Assembly: GCA_947379865.1 (NCBI GenBank)
Contig: CANCOY010000144.1
Location: 1 to 7,904, forward strand
Source of the DNA: Acetobacteraceae bacterium
GTDB taxonomy: Bacteria > Pseudomonadota > Alphaproteobacteria > Zavarziniales > Zavarziniaceae
DNA length: 7,904 nt
Direction: 5' to 3'
Positions 1-6,101 of the stretch are shown here, piece after piece; within the stretch, counting starts at the first letter, position 1; every line of letters begins with the position of its first letter. The notes under the pieces were generated by a model. It searched no databases and was not told the DNA's origin. It was given only the letters and a program-made list of their open reading frames with translations. The position numbers and the translations under genes were made by a program.

Positions 1-905
1 CCAAGGCAGGCGAGGTGCTGATCCGCGTCCGCGCCTCTGGCCTCAGCTTTCTCGACACCCTGATTGCCCAGGGCAAATATCAGGTGAAGCCACCCCTGCC
101 CTTTGTCCCCGGCTCGGAGTTTGCGGGCGAAGTGGCAGAACTGGGCGACGGGGTGACGAGCTTTGCGGTGGGCGACCGGGTGATCGGCTCAGGCTTCACC
201 GGGGGCCTCGCGGATTATGCTGTGTCGCCCGCCTCAGGCACCCTTGCCATCCCGGACGGCCTTGGCTGGCACGAGGCGGCGGGGTTCCGCATCAATTATG
301 CCACAGGCTATCACGCCTTGGTGGACCGGGCCGAGGCAAAGGCGGGGGAAACCCTGCTGGTGCTGGGCGCTGCCGGGGCCACGGGGGCGGCCGCTGTCGA
401 ACTGGGCCGGGAACTGGGCCTGAAGGTGATTGCGGCGGCCTCATCGCCCGAGAAACGCGCCTTTGCCGAGGCCCTGGGGGCGCAAGCCAGTGTGGATTAT
501 ACCGCCCCCAACTGGCGTGACGCCCTGAAGGCGCTGGCGCCGGGCGGTATCGATATTGTCTATGACCCGGTGGGCGGCGCTTATTCCGAACCCGCCTTCC
601 GCAGCCTTGCCTGGAAGGGCCGCCATCTGGTGGTGGGCTTTGCGGCGGGCAGCATCCCGGCCCTGCCGTTCAACCTTGCCCTCCTCAAGGGCGCCTCTCT
701 GGTGGGGGTGGATGCGGCGCGCTTTGGCATGGTCCACGAGCCCGCCCAGAGCCTTGCCAACAACCAAACCCTGATGGACTGGCTGATCGCCGGCCGCCTG
801 AAATCCGCCCCCGGTCAGGTCTATCCCTTCACCCGCTTCGCCGACGCCTTCGCCGCCGTTGCCGGGCGGACCGCCGTCGGCCGGGTGGTGGTCGAGGTGG
901 GGTGA
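1..905 (+). CDS. NADPH:quinone oxidoreductase-like MDR protein (5' truncated)
   Basis: This is a zinc-independent medium-chain dehydrogenase/reductase of the quinone oxidoreductase type, expected to be cytosolic and to use NAD(P)H to reduce quinones or other enone-type acceptors. The first complete codon in frame is at 3, and the reading KAGEVLIRVRASGLSFLD is a typical MDR N-terminal strand. The real start therefore lies left of the window, probably about 25 residues away; the GTG at 15 is internal. The GroES-like half carries VPGSEFAGEV and the VGDRV turn. The Rossmann half begins near nt 350, with the dinucleotide loop AAGATG at nt 369-386 and the later VYDPVGG motif usual in this family. 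No cysteine/histidine zinc set is visible. About 300 residues are present against a usual length of about 325. It converges on the small YQP-repeat gene with a 15-bp gap and no obvious terminator between. The substrate is unknown. Confidence 0.9.
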   Translation, partial: KAGEVLIRVRASGLSFLDTLIAQGKYQVKPPLPFVPGSEFAGEVAELGDGVTSFAVGDRVIGSGFTGGLADYAVSPASGTLAIPDGLGWHEAAGFRINYATGYHALVDRAEAKAGETLLVLGAAGATGAAAVELGRELGLKVIAAASSPEKRAFAEALGAQASVDYTAPNWRDALKALAPGGIDIVYDPVGGAYSEPAFRSLAWKGRHLVVGFAAGSIPALPFNLALLKGASLVGVDAARFGMVHEPAQSLANNQTLMDWLIAGRLKSAPGQVYPFTRFADAFAAVAGRTAVGRVVVEVG

Positions 906-920
906 GGCTGCGGCCAAACC

Positions 921-1100
921 CTATTTGTTTTCGGGGGCTGGCGGCCTTGGCGCGACCGGTTTCATGACGCTTGACCCACCCGTAGGCGGCACCGGTCGCC
1001 GGTCGCTGCCCGTTTGCGGCTGATAGCCCCGCTGGCCTGGCTGATAGCCTTCATAAATCGGCTGGTAGGTGTCTTTTTTCGGTGCGTCCTGCTTATTCAT
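921..1100 (-). CDS. 59-residue YQP-heptad repeat, proline-rich small protein
   Basis: I do not recognise a characterised function. The protein reads as a short charged head (MNKQDAPKKD), three in-register heptads at residues 11-31 (TYQPIYE, GYQPGQR, GYQPQTG), then a tail with PPTGGSSV and a proline-rich end (APRPPAPENK). It has no hydrophobic segment, signal peptide or cysteine and is probably disordered. The frame is open upstream to 1280, but the ATG at 1098-1100 is preferred: it is preceded by GGAAGGAAG six bases away, and any earlier start would lie deep inside the membrane-protein gene. The start overlaps the stop of that gene in the string ATGAATAA, so the two are almost certainly co-transcribed and translationally coupled. 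Repeats such as these may serve as a linear binding motif for the membrane partner; that is inference. Its short length makes it easy to miss in automated annotation. Confidence 0.72.
   Translation of the reverse strand: MNKQDAPKKDTYQPIYEGYQPGQRGYQPQTGSDRRPVPPTGGSSVMKPVAPRPPAPENK
1008..1070 (-). repeat. Three tandem 21-bp repeats encoding YQP heptads
   Basis: The DNA encoding residues 11-31 of the small protein is three 21-bp units. On the plus strand the 11-mer GGCTGATAGCC occurs exactly at 1018-1028 and again at 1039-1049, and a diverged copy (GGCTGGTAG) starts at 1060. The spacing is exactly 21 bp, or seven codons, each time. The repeat is therefore visible at both DNA and protein level, consistent with unit duplication. 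Confidence 0.75.
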
Positions 1101-1713
1101 ATGTGGCTTCCTTCCGAAACTCGATGGACGATATCTCTTCGCCTGGGACCCAGATACCTGACGACTGGCTGACGGGGGACCACGTCCCTTCGGGTGAAAC
1201 GTTAAAGGTTTCCTCGATATATAAATCCTTACGTCCTGGATCGGAAGATGCCATCGAACGCTTTCCGAAATAGCCAGCAATGAGATTGCCGTTACGAAGC
1301 GTTAACAGCACGAAACCCGGTTCCAAACGACCAAAAACATAATCCCAACCCGTTGGAGTCGGATGTATCGCGCGCAGCCCCAGGAAGCTGGCAAAGTGAG
1401 CAAGCGCTCCGCTCTGGGTCGCTTTTGCTGCAATCAGGCCAAATCCTGCTGGGGTCAGAAAAACAAATAAAAACCAACATACAATCTGCGCAACCAAATT
1501 GAATTCAAAAATATTCCTCACAGAAATTAAGTATATTAACGGTGATATAAGTGCATAAATCAACATTGTGCTTGTTAGGAAATTTAAGAAAATAATCTCT
1601 TTTGAACTACTTTCGCGGTGTAGAACAAATTTTTGGAGAACACTCCGATACACAAAACCTGGAACCAAAATGGCAAATATGAATATCACATCTGGTAGTG
1701 ATTCCAATTTCAT
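1093..1713 (-). CDS. DUF6338-type membrane protein of unknown function
   Basis: This 206-residue protein matches my recollection of the DUF6338 family, uncharacterised bacterial membrane proteins. It has an N-terminal hydrophobic segment at about residues 5-23 containing the hallmark LVPGF, a cytoplasmic-looking basic loop (LHRESSSKE), two further membrane segments at about 40-65 and 72-97, and a soluble C-terminal domain at about 117-200. That domain reads WDYVFGRLEPGFVLLTLRNG, then GYFG, SMASSDPGRKDLYIEE, and ends in an acidic IPG/VPGEEISSIEF strand; it looks like a small beta-barrel. The ATG at 1711-1713 is preceded by a modest GGGGCAGG. The gene overlaps the YQP-repeat gene by eight bases. 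It lies 114 bp downstream of gltX on the same strand with no clear terminator between, so some read-through is possible. Its central part is very AT-rich (15 of 60 bases are G or C at 1501-1560) against GC-rich neighbours, a sign of transfer. No enzymatic motif is visible. Confidence 0.8.
   Translation of the reverse strand: MKLESLPDVIFIFAILVPGFVYRSVLQKFVLHRESSSKEIIFLNFLTSTMLIYALISPLIYLISVRNIFEFNLVAQIVCWFLFVFLTPAGFGLIAAKATQSGALAHFASFLGLRAIHPTPTGWDYVFGRLEPGFVLLTLRNGNLIAGYFGKRSMASSDPGRKDLYIEETFNVSPEGTWSPVSQSSGIWVPGEEISSIEFRKEATYE
1107..1115 (-). promoter_or_regulatory. Ribosome binding site of the YQP-repeat gene
   Basis: On the minus strand GGAAGGAAG ends six bases before the ATG at 1100. It lies within the last codons of the upstream membrane-protein gene. 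It settles the start of the small gene at 1100 rather than the more distant in-frame codons, and supports independent or coupled initiation. Confidence 0.6.
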
Positions 1714-1827
1714 GCGCCTGCCCCATGGAATGGCAGTCGAATGATGATAAAGCTGCGCCGATGATACAAGATTAAAATTCAGTAACTCTAGCTTGCGCCT
1801 AAACCTGCACTCTATCGGACCCCTTCC
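1714..1827. other. Intergenic gap between gltX and the DUF6338 cassette
   Basis: This 114-bp gap is AT-rich in its middle (about 1740-1790), as expected for a promoter of the cassette. I could not find a -35/-10 pair with acceptable spacing, nor a convincing terminator for gltX. A short stem, CTGCC at 1718-1722 against GGCAG at 1732-1736, lies directly in front of the DUF6338 start and would cover part of its ribosome binding site; this may be chance. Confidence 0.3.
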
Positions 1828-3177
1828 TCACCCCTCCCCCAGCAACCGTGCCTTTGCGCGGGCGGGGTCGATGAGGGGGAGGATGAATTTCATTTCGGGG
1901 CCGTGGTCGCGGCCGGTGAGGGCGCGGCGCAGAGGCAGGAACAGGGCCTTGCCCTTGGCACCGGTGGCCTCGGTAATGCGGGCGGTCCACAGGGGCCAGG
2001 TGGTGGCGTCCCAGGGTTCGGGTGGCAGCAATGCAGCGGCGGCCTGGGCAAGGGGGTCGGCGGGCTGGGGTGGCAGGTCGCCGTGCGCTATGGCCCACCA
2101 GTCAGCGGCTTCCGATAGGCTGGCAAGATTGGGCCGCACAGCCTCCCAGAACGCCGCATCTGGCGGCACACCAAGGCTGGCGAGGCGGTCCGCCACCTCG
2201 GCCAGCGGCAGGATGTGGAGGAGCCGGGCATTCAGCTTGGCCAGTTCTGCCGTATCGAAACGGGCCGGGGCCTGGCCAAAGCGGCCAAGGTCGAAACCAG
2301 CCATCAGTTCAGCCATCTGGGTGCGCACCTCCACCGGGTCGGCCGTGCCGAGGCGGGCCAGCAGGCTGGCAAGCGCCATGGGCTCAATGCCTGACGAGCG
2401 GATCTGGCCAAGACCAAGGGGGCTGCTGCCCAGGCGCTTGGAGAGCTCCTCCCCCCCTGCCGCGATCAGCAGCGAAAGATGGCCAAGGGCGGGCGTAGTG
2501 GCCCCCAGCGCCTCGAAAAGCTCGACCTGTACGCCGGAATTGGTGAGGTGGTCCTCGCCCCGGATGATGTGGGTGATGCCAAGCTCGATATCGTCCACCA
2601 CCGAGGACAGGGTATAGAGTACCCGCCCATCGGCGCGGACCAGCACCGGGTCCGACAGGGTGGTCGTCTCCACATGGGACGGGCCTTTGACCAGATCGAC
2701 CCAGTCCACGCGGCGCCCATCCAGCCGGAAGCGCCAATGGGGCAGCCGCCCCTCTGCCTCCAGACGGGCACGGTCGGCTGCGTCCAGGCCAAGGGCCGCG
2801 CGGTCGTAGAGGGGGGGCTGGTGACGGGCCAGCTGGCGGCGGCGTTTGGCATCCAGCTCTTCCGCCGTCTCATAACAGGGGTAAAGACGGCCTGACGCCC
2901 GCAGGCGGTCGAGCGCGGCGTCATAGCTGGCGATACGGTCCGACTGGCGGGCGTAACTGTCCCAGTCGAGGCCGAGCCAGCGCAGGTCGGCCTCGATGGC
3001 AGCGGCGAATTCGGGCGTTGACCGCTCGGTATCGGTGTCGTCCAGGCGCAGCAGGAAATGGCCGCCGTTTGCCCGCGCAAACAGCCAGTTGACCAACGCC
3101 GCCCGGGCATTGCCCACGTGCAGAAAGCCCGTGGGACTGGGGGCGAAGCGGACGCGCGGTGCCCCTTCAGTGGGCAT
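1828..3177 (-). CDS. gltX: Glutamate--tRNA ligase (GluRS)
   Basis: This cytosolic class I aminoacyl-tRNA synthetase charges tRNA with glutamate using ATP. From the chosen start it is 449 residues, normal to slightly short for the family. The N-terminus RVRFAPSPTGFLHVGNAR carries the HIGH-type motif HVGN at residues 20-23. The family blocks LLRLDDTDTERS, RQSDR, YPCYET, PHWRFRLD, SDPVLVR and the GEDHLTN region follow, and the KMSKS-type loop is ELSKR at 244-248. The C-terminal helical anticodon-binding part runs from about 300. The frame is open to a TTG at 3219, with ATGs at 3189 and 3177. I prefer 3177 because MPTEGAPRVRF leaves the short N-terminus usual before RFAPSPTG; no strong ribosome binding site separates the choices. 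It overlaps the 3' end of nadE by 11 bases, implying an operon with coupled translation. Many alphaproteobacteria carry two GluRS paralogues and use one with GatCAB for Gln-tRNA(Gln); which this is cannot be decided here. Confidence 0.95.
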   Translation of the reverse strand: MPTEGAPRVRFAPSPTGFLHVGNARAALVNWLFARANGGHFLLRLDDTDTERSTPEFAAAIEADLRWLGLDWDSYARQSDRIASYDAALDRLRASGRLYPCYETAEELDAKRRRQLARHQPPLYDRAALGLDAADRARLEAEGRLPHWRFRLDGRRVDWVDLVKGPSHVETTTLSDPVLVRADGRVLYTLSSVVDDIELGITHIIRGEDHLTNSGVQVELFEALGATTPALGHLSLLIAAGGEELSKRLGSSPLGLGQIRSSGIEPMALASLLARLGTADPVEVRTQMAELMAGFDLGRFGQAPARFDTAELAKLNARLLHILPLAEVADRLASLGVPPDAAFWEAVRPNLASLSEAADWWAIAHGDLPPQPADPLAQAAAALLPPEPWDATTWPLWTARITEATGAKGKALFLPLRRALTGRDHGPEMKFILPLIDPARAKARLLGEG

Positions 3178-4828
3178 CGCGATAGCCATTGGTGATGGGA
3201 TAACGCCGGTCACGGCCAAAGAGCTTGCGCCCGATCTTCACCCCCGGGGCCGCCTGGCGGCGCTTGTATTCGGCGGTGTAGAGCAGGTTCTCGATGCGGG
3301 CGACGGTGGCCGCCTCAAAGCCATCGGCAATCACCTCGTCCACGCCCATCTCGCGCTCGATCAGGCGCTCCAGAATGCCATCCAGCACCGGATAGGGCGG
3401 CAGGCTGTCTTCGTCCTTCTGGTCGGGGCGCAGTTCGGCCGACGGGGGCTTGGTGATGATGCGCTCGGGGATCACCCGGTCGGCGGGGCCAAGGGCACCT
3501 TCGGGCAGGTTCTGGTTGCGCCAGTGCGACAGGGCAAAGACCGTCATCTTGTAGAGGTCTTTCAGCACGGAATAGCCGCCGCACATGTCGCCATAGAGCG
3601 TGGCATAGCCAACCGAGACCTCGGACTTGTTGCCCGTGGTCAGCACCATGTGGCCGAACTTGTTGGACAGGCCCATGAGGGTGACACCGCGAATACGGCT
3701 CTGGATGTTCTCCTCCGTCAGGTCCGGGGCGCGGCCGGCAAAGAGCGGCCCCAGCATGGCGCCAAAGGCCGCCACCGCCGGCTCGATGGCGATCTCGTCA
3801 AGCCGGGTGCCCAGCAGCTGGGCGCATTCGGCTGCGTCGTCCAGGCTTTCCTGGCTGGTATAGCGCGAGGGCATCATCACGCAGTGCACCCGGTCAGCCC
3901 CCAGAGCATCCACCGCCACCGCTGCGGAAATGGCAGAATCAATACCGCCAGACAGGCCCAGCACCACGCCCTTGAAGCGGTTCTTGTTCACATAATCGGC
4001 CAGGCCCAGCACCATGGCGTGATACATCGCCGCCAGACCTTCGGGCAGTTTTGCCTTGGGGCCGGGCGCCGCCGCCCAGCCTGTGGCCGTGCGCTCAAAG
4101 TCGATGGTGGCCATCGCCGTCGTCCAGGCGGGCAACTGGGTGATCAGGGAGTAATCAGCGTTCAGGGCGAAGCTGGCGCCATCGAACACCAGTTCGTCCT
4201 GCCCGCCCACCTGATTGACATAGACGAGCGGCAGACCCGATTCCCGCACCCGCTCCACCGCCAGATTAAGCCGCACATCGCCCTTGCCCGCCTCAAAGGG
4301 AGAGCCATTGGGCACCAGGATCAGTTCTGACCCGGTCTCCGTCAGACACTCGATCACGTCCGCCGTCCACATGTCCTCGCAGATAGGCACGCCCAGCCTT
4401 ATGCCGCGAAAGTCGATTGGCCCTGGCATCAGGCCCTGGGCAAACAGGCGCTTTTCGTCGAACACGCCATAGTTCGGCAGGTCGTATTTGTTGCGGGTGG
4501 TCACCACCCTGCCCTCGTCCAGCAGGGCAACGGAATTGAACAGACGCCCGCCTTCCAGCCAGGGCGTGCCCACCAGCATGGCGGGGCCGCCATCGGCGGT
4601 GTCAGCCGCCAAATCGTGGAGTGCCGTCAGCGCGTCTTCGATGAAGGCGGGCTTTTGCACCAGATCCTCGGGCGGATAGCCGATCAGCACCAGTTCGCTG
4701 GCCAGCATCAGGTCGGCGCCCTGGGACGCGGCCTCGGCGCGGGCGGCGCGCAGCTTGGCGAGATTGCCGGCGATGTCGCCGACGACGGGGTTCAGCTGGG
4801 CCAGGGCAAGGCGAAGTCGATCAGTCAT
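3167..4828 (-). CDS. nadE: Glutamine-dependent NAD+ synthase
   Basis: This enzyme catalyses the last step of NAD+ synthesis: ATP-dependent amidation of nicotinic acid adenine dinucleotide with ammonia drawn from glutamine. It is a 553-residue two-domain protein of the expected length. The N-terminal nitrilase-like glutaminase domain (about 1-260) shows the Glu-Lys-Cys triad: E45 in ASELVLIGYPPEDL, K114 in RNKYDLPNYGVFDEKR, and C150 in PICEDMW. The C-terminal synthetase domain has the ATP-pyrophosphatase loop SGGIDS at 293-298, TGNKSE at 398-403, and the acidic AELRPDQKDEDSLPPY block at about 464-479. All key residues are present, so it should be functional with glutamine as nitrogen donor. 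The ATG at 4826-4828 gives the canonical start (MTDRLRLALAQLNPVVGD), with only a weak upstream GAG as ribosome binding site. It is first in an apparent nadE-gltX operon and divergent from the oxidoreductase array. Confidence 0.97.
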   Translation of the reverse strand: MTDRLRLALAQLNPVVGDIAGNLAKLRAARAEAASQGADLMLASELVLIGYPPEDLVQKPAFIEDALTALHDLAADTADGGPAMLVGTPWLEGGRLFNSVALLDEGRVVTTRNKYDLPNYGVFDEKRLFAQGLMPGPIDFRGIRLGVPICEDMWTADVIECLTETGSELILVPNGSPFEAGKGDVRLNLAVERVRESGLPLVYVNQVGGQDELVFDGASFALNADYSLITQLPAWTTAMATIDFERTATGWAAAPGPKAKLPEGLAAMYHAMVLGLADYVNKNRFKGVVLGLSGGIDSAISAAVAVDALGADRVHCVMMPSRYTSQESLDDAAECAQLLGTRLDEIAIEPAVAAFGAMLGPLFAGRAPDLTEENIQSRIRGVTLMGLSNKFGHMVLTTGNKSEVSVGYATLYGDMCGGYSVLKDLYKMTVFALSHWRNQNLPEGALGPADRVIPERIITKPPSAELRPDQKDEDSLPPYPVLDGILERLIEREMGVDEVIADGFEAATVARIENLLYTAEYKRRQAAPGVKIGRKLFGRDRRYPITNGYRDAH

Positions 4829-4893
4829 GGCTCACATCTAGCAAGGACGGCGCGGCCGCAACAGCCATTTGTCTGTGCGGCACGTCAACAAGG

Positions 4894-4921
4894 TGCACAA
4901 ATACCCGCCCTAATATATACT
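4894..4921 (+). promoter_or_regulatory. Possible promoter for the oxidoreductase array
   Basis: The hexamer TATACT at 4916-4921 resembles a -10 box, with TGCACA at 4894-4899 (four of six matches to TTGACA) 16 bp upstream. It sits in the only AT-rich patch of the divergent nadE/oxidoreductase gap. The same patch read on the minus strand gives TATATT and could serve nadE, but its -35 is poor. This assignment comes from pattern matching alone. Confidence 0.25.
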
Positions 4922-4952
4922 CTAACCGAGCATAATGAAGGCCCTGCACCCG

Positions 4953-4986
4953 GCCCTGAGCTGCCCGCCTTGTCAGGGCGGCTTTT
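4953..4986 (+). terminator. Terminator-like hairpin with competing stem in the leader
   Basis: CCGCC at 4965-4969 pairs with GGCGG at 4977-4981. The stem can be extended inward by a G-T and an A-T pair, and is followed by C then TTTT at 4983-4986, like a short intrinsic terminator. GCCCTGA at 4953-4959 is an exact inverted repeat of TCAGGGC at 4973-4979 and would disrupt the first stem, giving an antiterminator arrangement. The element lies 72 bp before the first oxidoreductase start. The stem is short and the DNA GC-rich, so it may be chance. Confidence 0.3.
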
Positions 4987-5044
4987 CTCGCTATCGTCGC
5001 CTCGCACCCTGCGACCATCGTTCGCACATGGGGACAATCCCGTC

Positions 5045-5055
5045 AGGAGGAGGAA
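5045..5055 (+). promoter_or_regulatory. Strong ribosome binding site of the first array gene
   Basis: AGGAGGAGGA at 5045-5054 precedes the ATG at 5058. It decides this start over the in-frame ATGs at 4935 and 5028, whose use would add residues not resembling the family. Confidence 0.85.
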
Positions 5056-5057
5056 GC

Positions 5058-6077
5058 ATGCCGTCCGCCATCAACCGACAGTGGATCCTCTCCAGCCGGC
5101 CCACCGGCCTGGTCGGACCCGAGCATTTCACCCTGCGCGAGGGGGCCATGCCGGTTCCCGGCCCTGGCGAGGTGCTGGTGCGCACGGTCCTGCTCTCCCT
5201 CGACCCCGCCAACCGCGCCTGGATGTCGCCCACGCCCACCTACAAGGCACCGGTGGAGCCGGGCGATGTGATGCACGGCTTTGCCCTGGGCGAGGTTGTG
5301 GCCTCAAATGACCCCGCCTTTGCCCCCGGCGACCTGGCAGACGGCATGATTGGCTGGCAGGACTTCGCCGCCGTGCCCGCAGCCGAGCTGACGCGCCGCA
5401 GCCCCGGCCACCGGCCAGAGCACCTGATGGGCGTGCTGGGCGTCACCGGCCTGACCGCCTATTTCGGCCTGCTGGAAATCGGCCTGCCCAAGGCTGGCGA
5501 GACGGTGCTTGTCTCCGCCGCCGCAGGCGCTGTTGGCTCCATCGTGGGCCAGATCGCCCGGCTGAAGGGCTGCCGGGTGATCGGCACCGCTGGTGGCCCC
5601 GACAAATGCCGTTGGCTGATGGATGAACTCGGCTTCGATGCCGCCATTGACTACAAGGCAGGCGGCGTGCGCCGCGCCCTGAAGCAGGCGGCACCCGATG
5701 GCATTGATGTCTATTTCGACAATACCGGCGGTGAGGTGTTGCAGGCGGCCCTGTTCCTGATGAACGAGCGCGGTCGCGTGGTCGCCTGTGGGAATGTCTC
5801 GCAATACAACGCCGAACGCCCCGAGCCCGGCCCCATGGGCGTGCCCGGCCTCATGGTGGTCAAGCGCCTGCGGATGGAGGGGTTCATCGTGACCGACTTC
5901 TATCACCGCCGCGAACCGGCCGAGCGCGAACTCGCCGCCTGGGTTGCAAGCGGCGCCGTAAAGGCCGCCGAAGATATCGTGGACGGGCTTGAAGGTGCGC
6001 CCGTCGCCCTGTCGCAACTGTTTGAAGGACGCAACCGGGGCAAGCTCCTGGTGCGCGTCTCCAATCCCACTGCCTAA
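5058..6077 (+). CDS. NADP-dependent oxidoreductase, PTGR/CurA-like MDR (copy 1)
   Basis: This zinc-free MDR enzyme is of the family that includes prostaglandin reductase/leukotriene B4 dehydrogenase and bacterial curcumin reductase CurA. Members reduce the double bond of alpha,beta-unsaturated carbonyls with NADPH in the cytosol; the substrate here is unknown. It is 339 residues, a normal length. Visible features in order are the GEVLVR strand, SLDPANRAWM at 47-56 (the DPxxR signature), GWQDF near 99-103, GVTGLTAYFGLLE at 128-140, the dinucleotide loop SAAAGAVGS at 153-161, and K183 with Y199 in DYK. That Lys/Tyr pair fits my recollection of residues contacting the NADP 2'-phosphate. The frame is open back to 4935, but the ribosome binding site and family N-terminus fix 5058. 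It is the first of three paralogues in a row and lies 24 bp before the next. PQTEIN-level substrate assignment is not possible from these motifs. Confidence 0.92.
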   Translation: MPSAINRQWILSSRPTGLVGPEHFTLREGAMPVPGPGEVLVRTVLLSLDPANRAWMSPTPTYKAPVEPGDVMHGFALGEVVASNDPAFAPGDLADGMIGWQDFAAVPAAELTRRSPGHRPEHLMGVLGVTGLTAYFGLLEIGLPKAGETVLVSAAAGAVGSIVGQIARLKGCRVIGTAGGPDKCRWLMDELGFDAAIDYKAGGVRRALKQAAPDGIDVYFDNTGGEVLQAALFLMNERGRVVACGNVSQYNAERPEPGPMGVPGLMVVKRLRMEGFIVTDFYHRREPAERELAAWVASGAVKAAEDIVDGLEGAPVALSQLFEGRNRGKLLVRVSNPTA

Positions 6078-6101
6078 CCGTTCAGATCCCGGAGGATTCC
6101 C

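Noticed and set aside
1098..1280. Longer 119-residue version of the small protein starting at 1280
   Set aside because: The extra 60 residues lie wholly inside the DUF6338 coding sequence in another frame and show no repeats; a good ribosome binding site supports the start at 1100.
907..1805. Imperfect direct repeat at the edges of the DUF6338 cassette (907-920 and 1791-1805)
   Set aside because: The match needs three single-base gaps in about 15 bases, so it is too weak to call an insertion duplication or attachment site.
1793..2617. A 274-codon plus-strand open frame opposite gltX
   Set aside because: It is rich in S/R/P/A with no recognisable motif, and lies opposite conserved GluRS coding sequence.
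2996..4330. A 444-codon plus-strand open frame opposite nadE and gltX
   Set aside because: It is antisense to two unmistakable enzymes, and its own translation shows no domain, only the H/G/Q/A-rich composition of a shadow frame.
4935..5057. A 41-residue N-terminal extension of reductase copy 1 from the ATG at 4935
   Set aside because: It is in frame and open, but lacks a ribosome binding site, does not resemble the family, and crosses the hairpin region; the start at 5058 has an excellent site.
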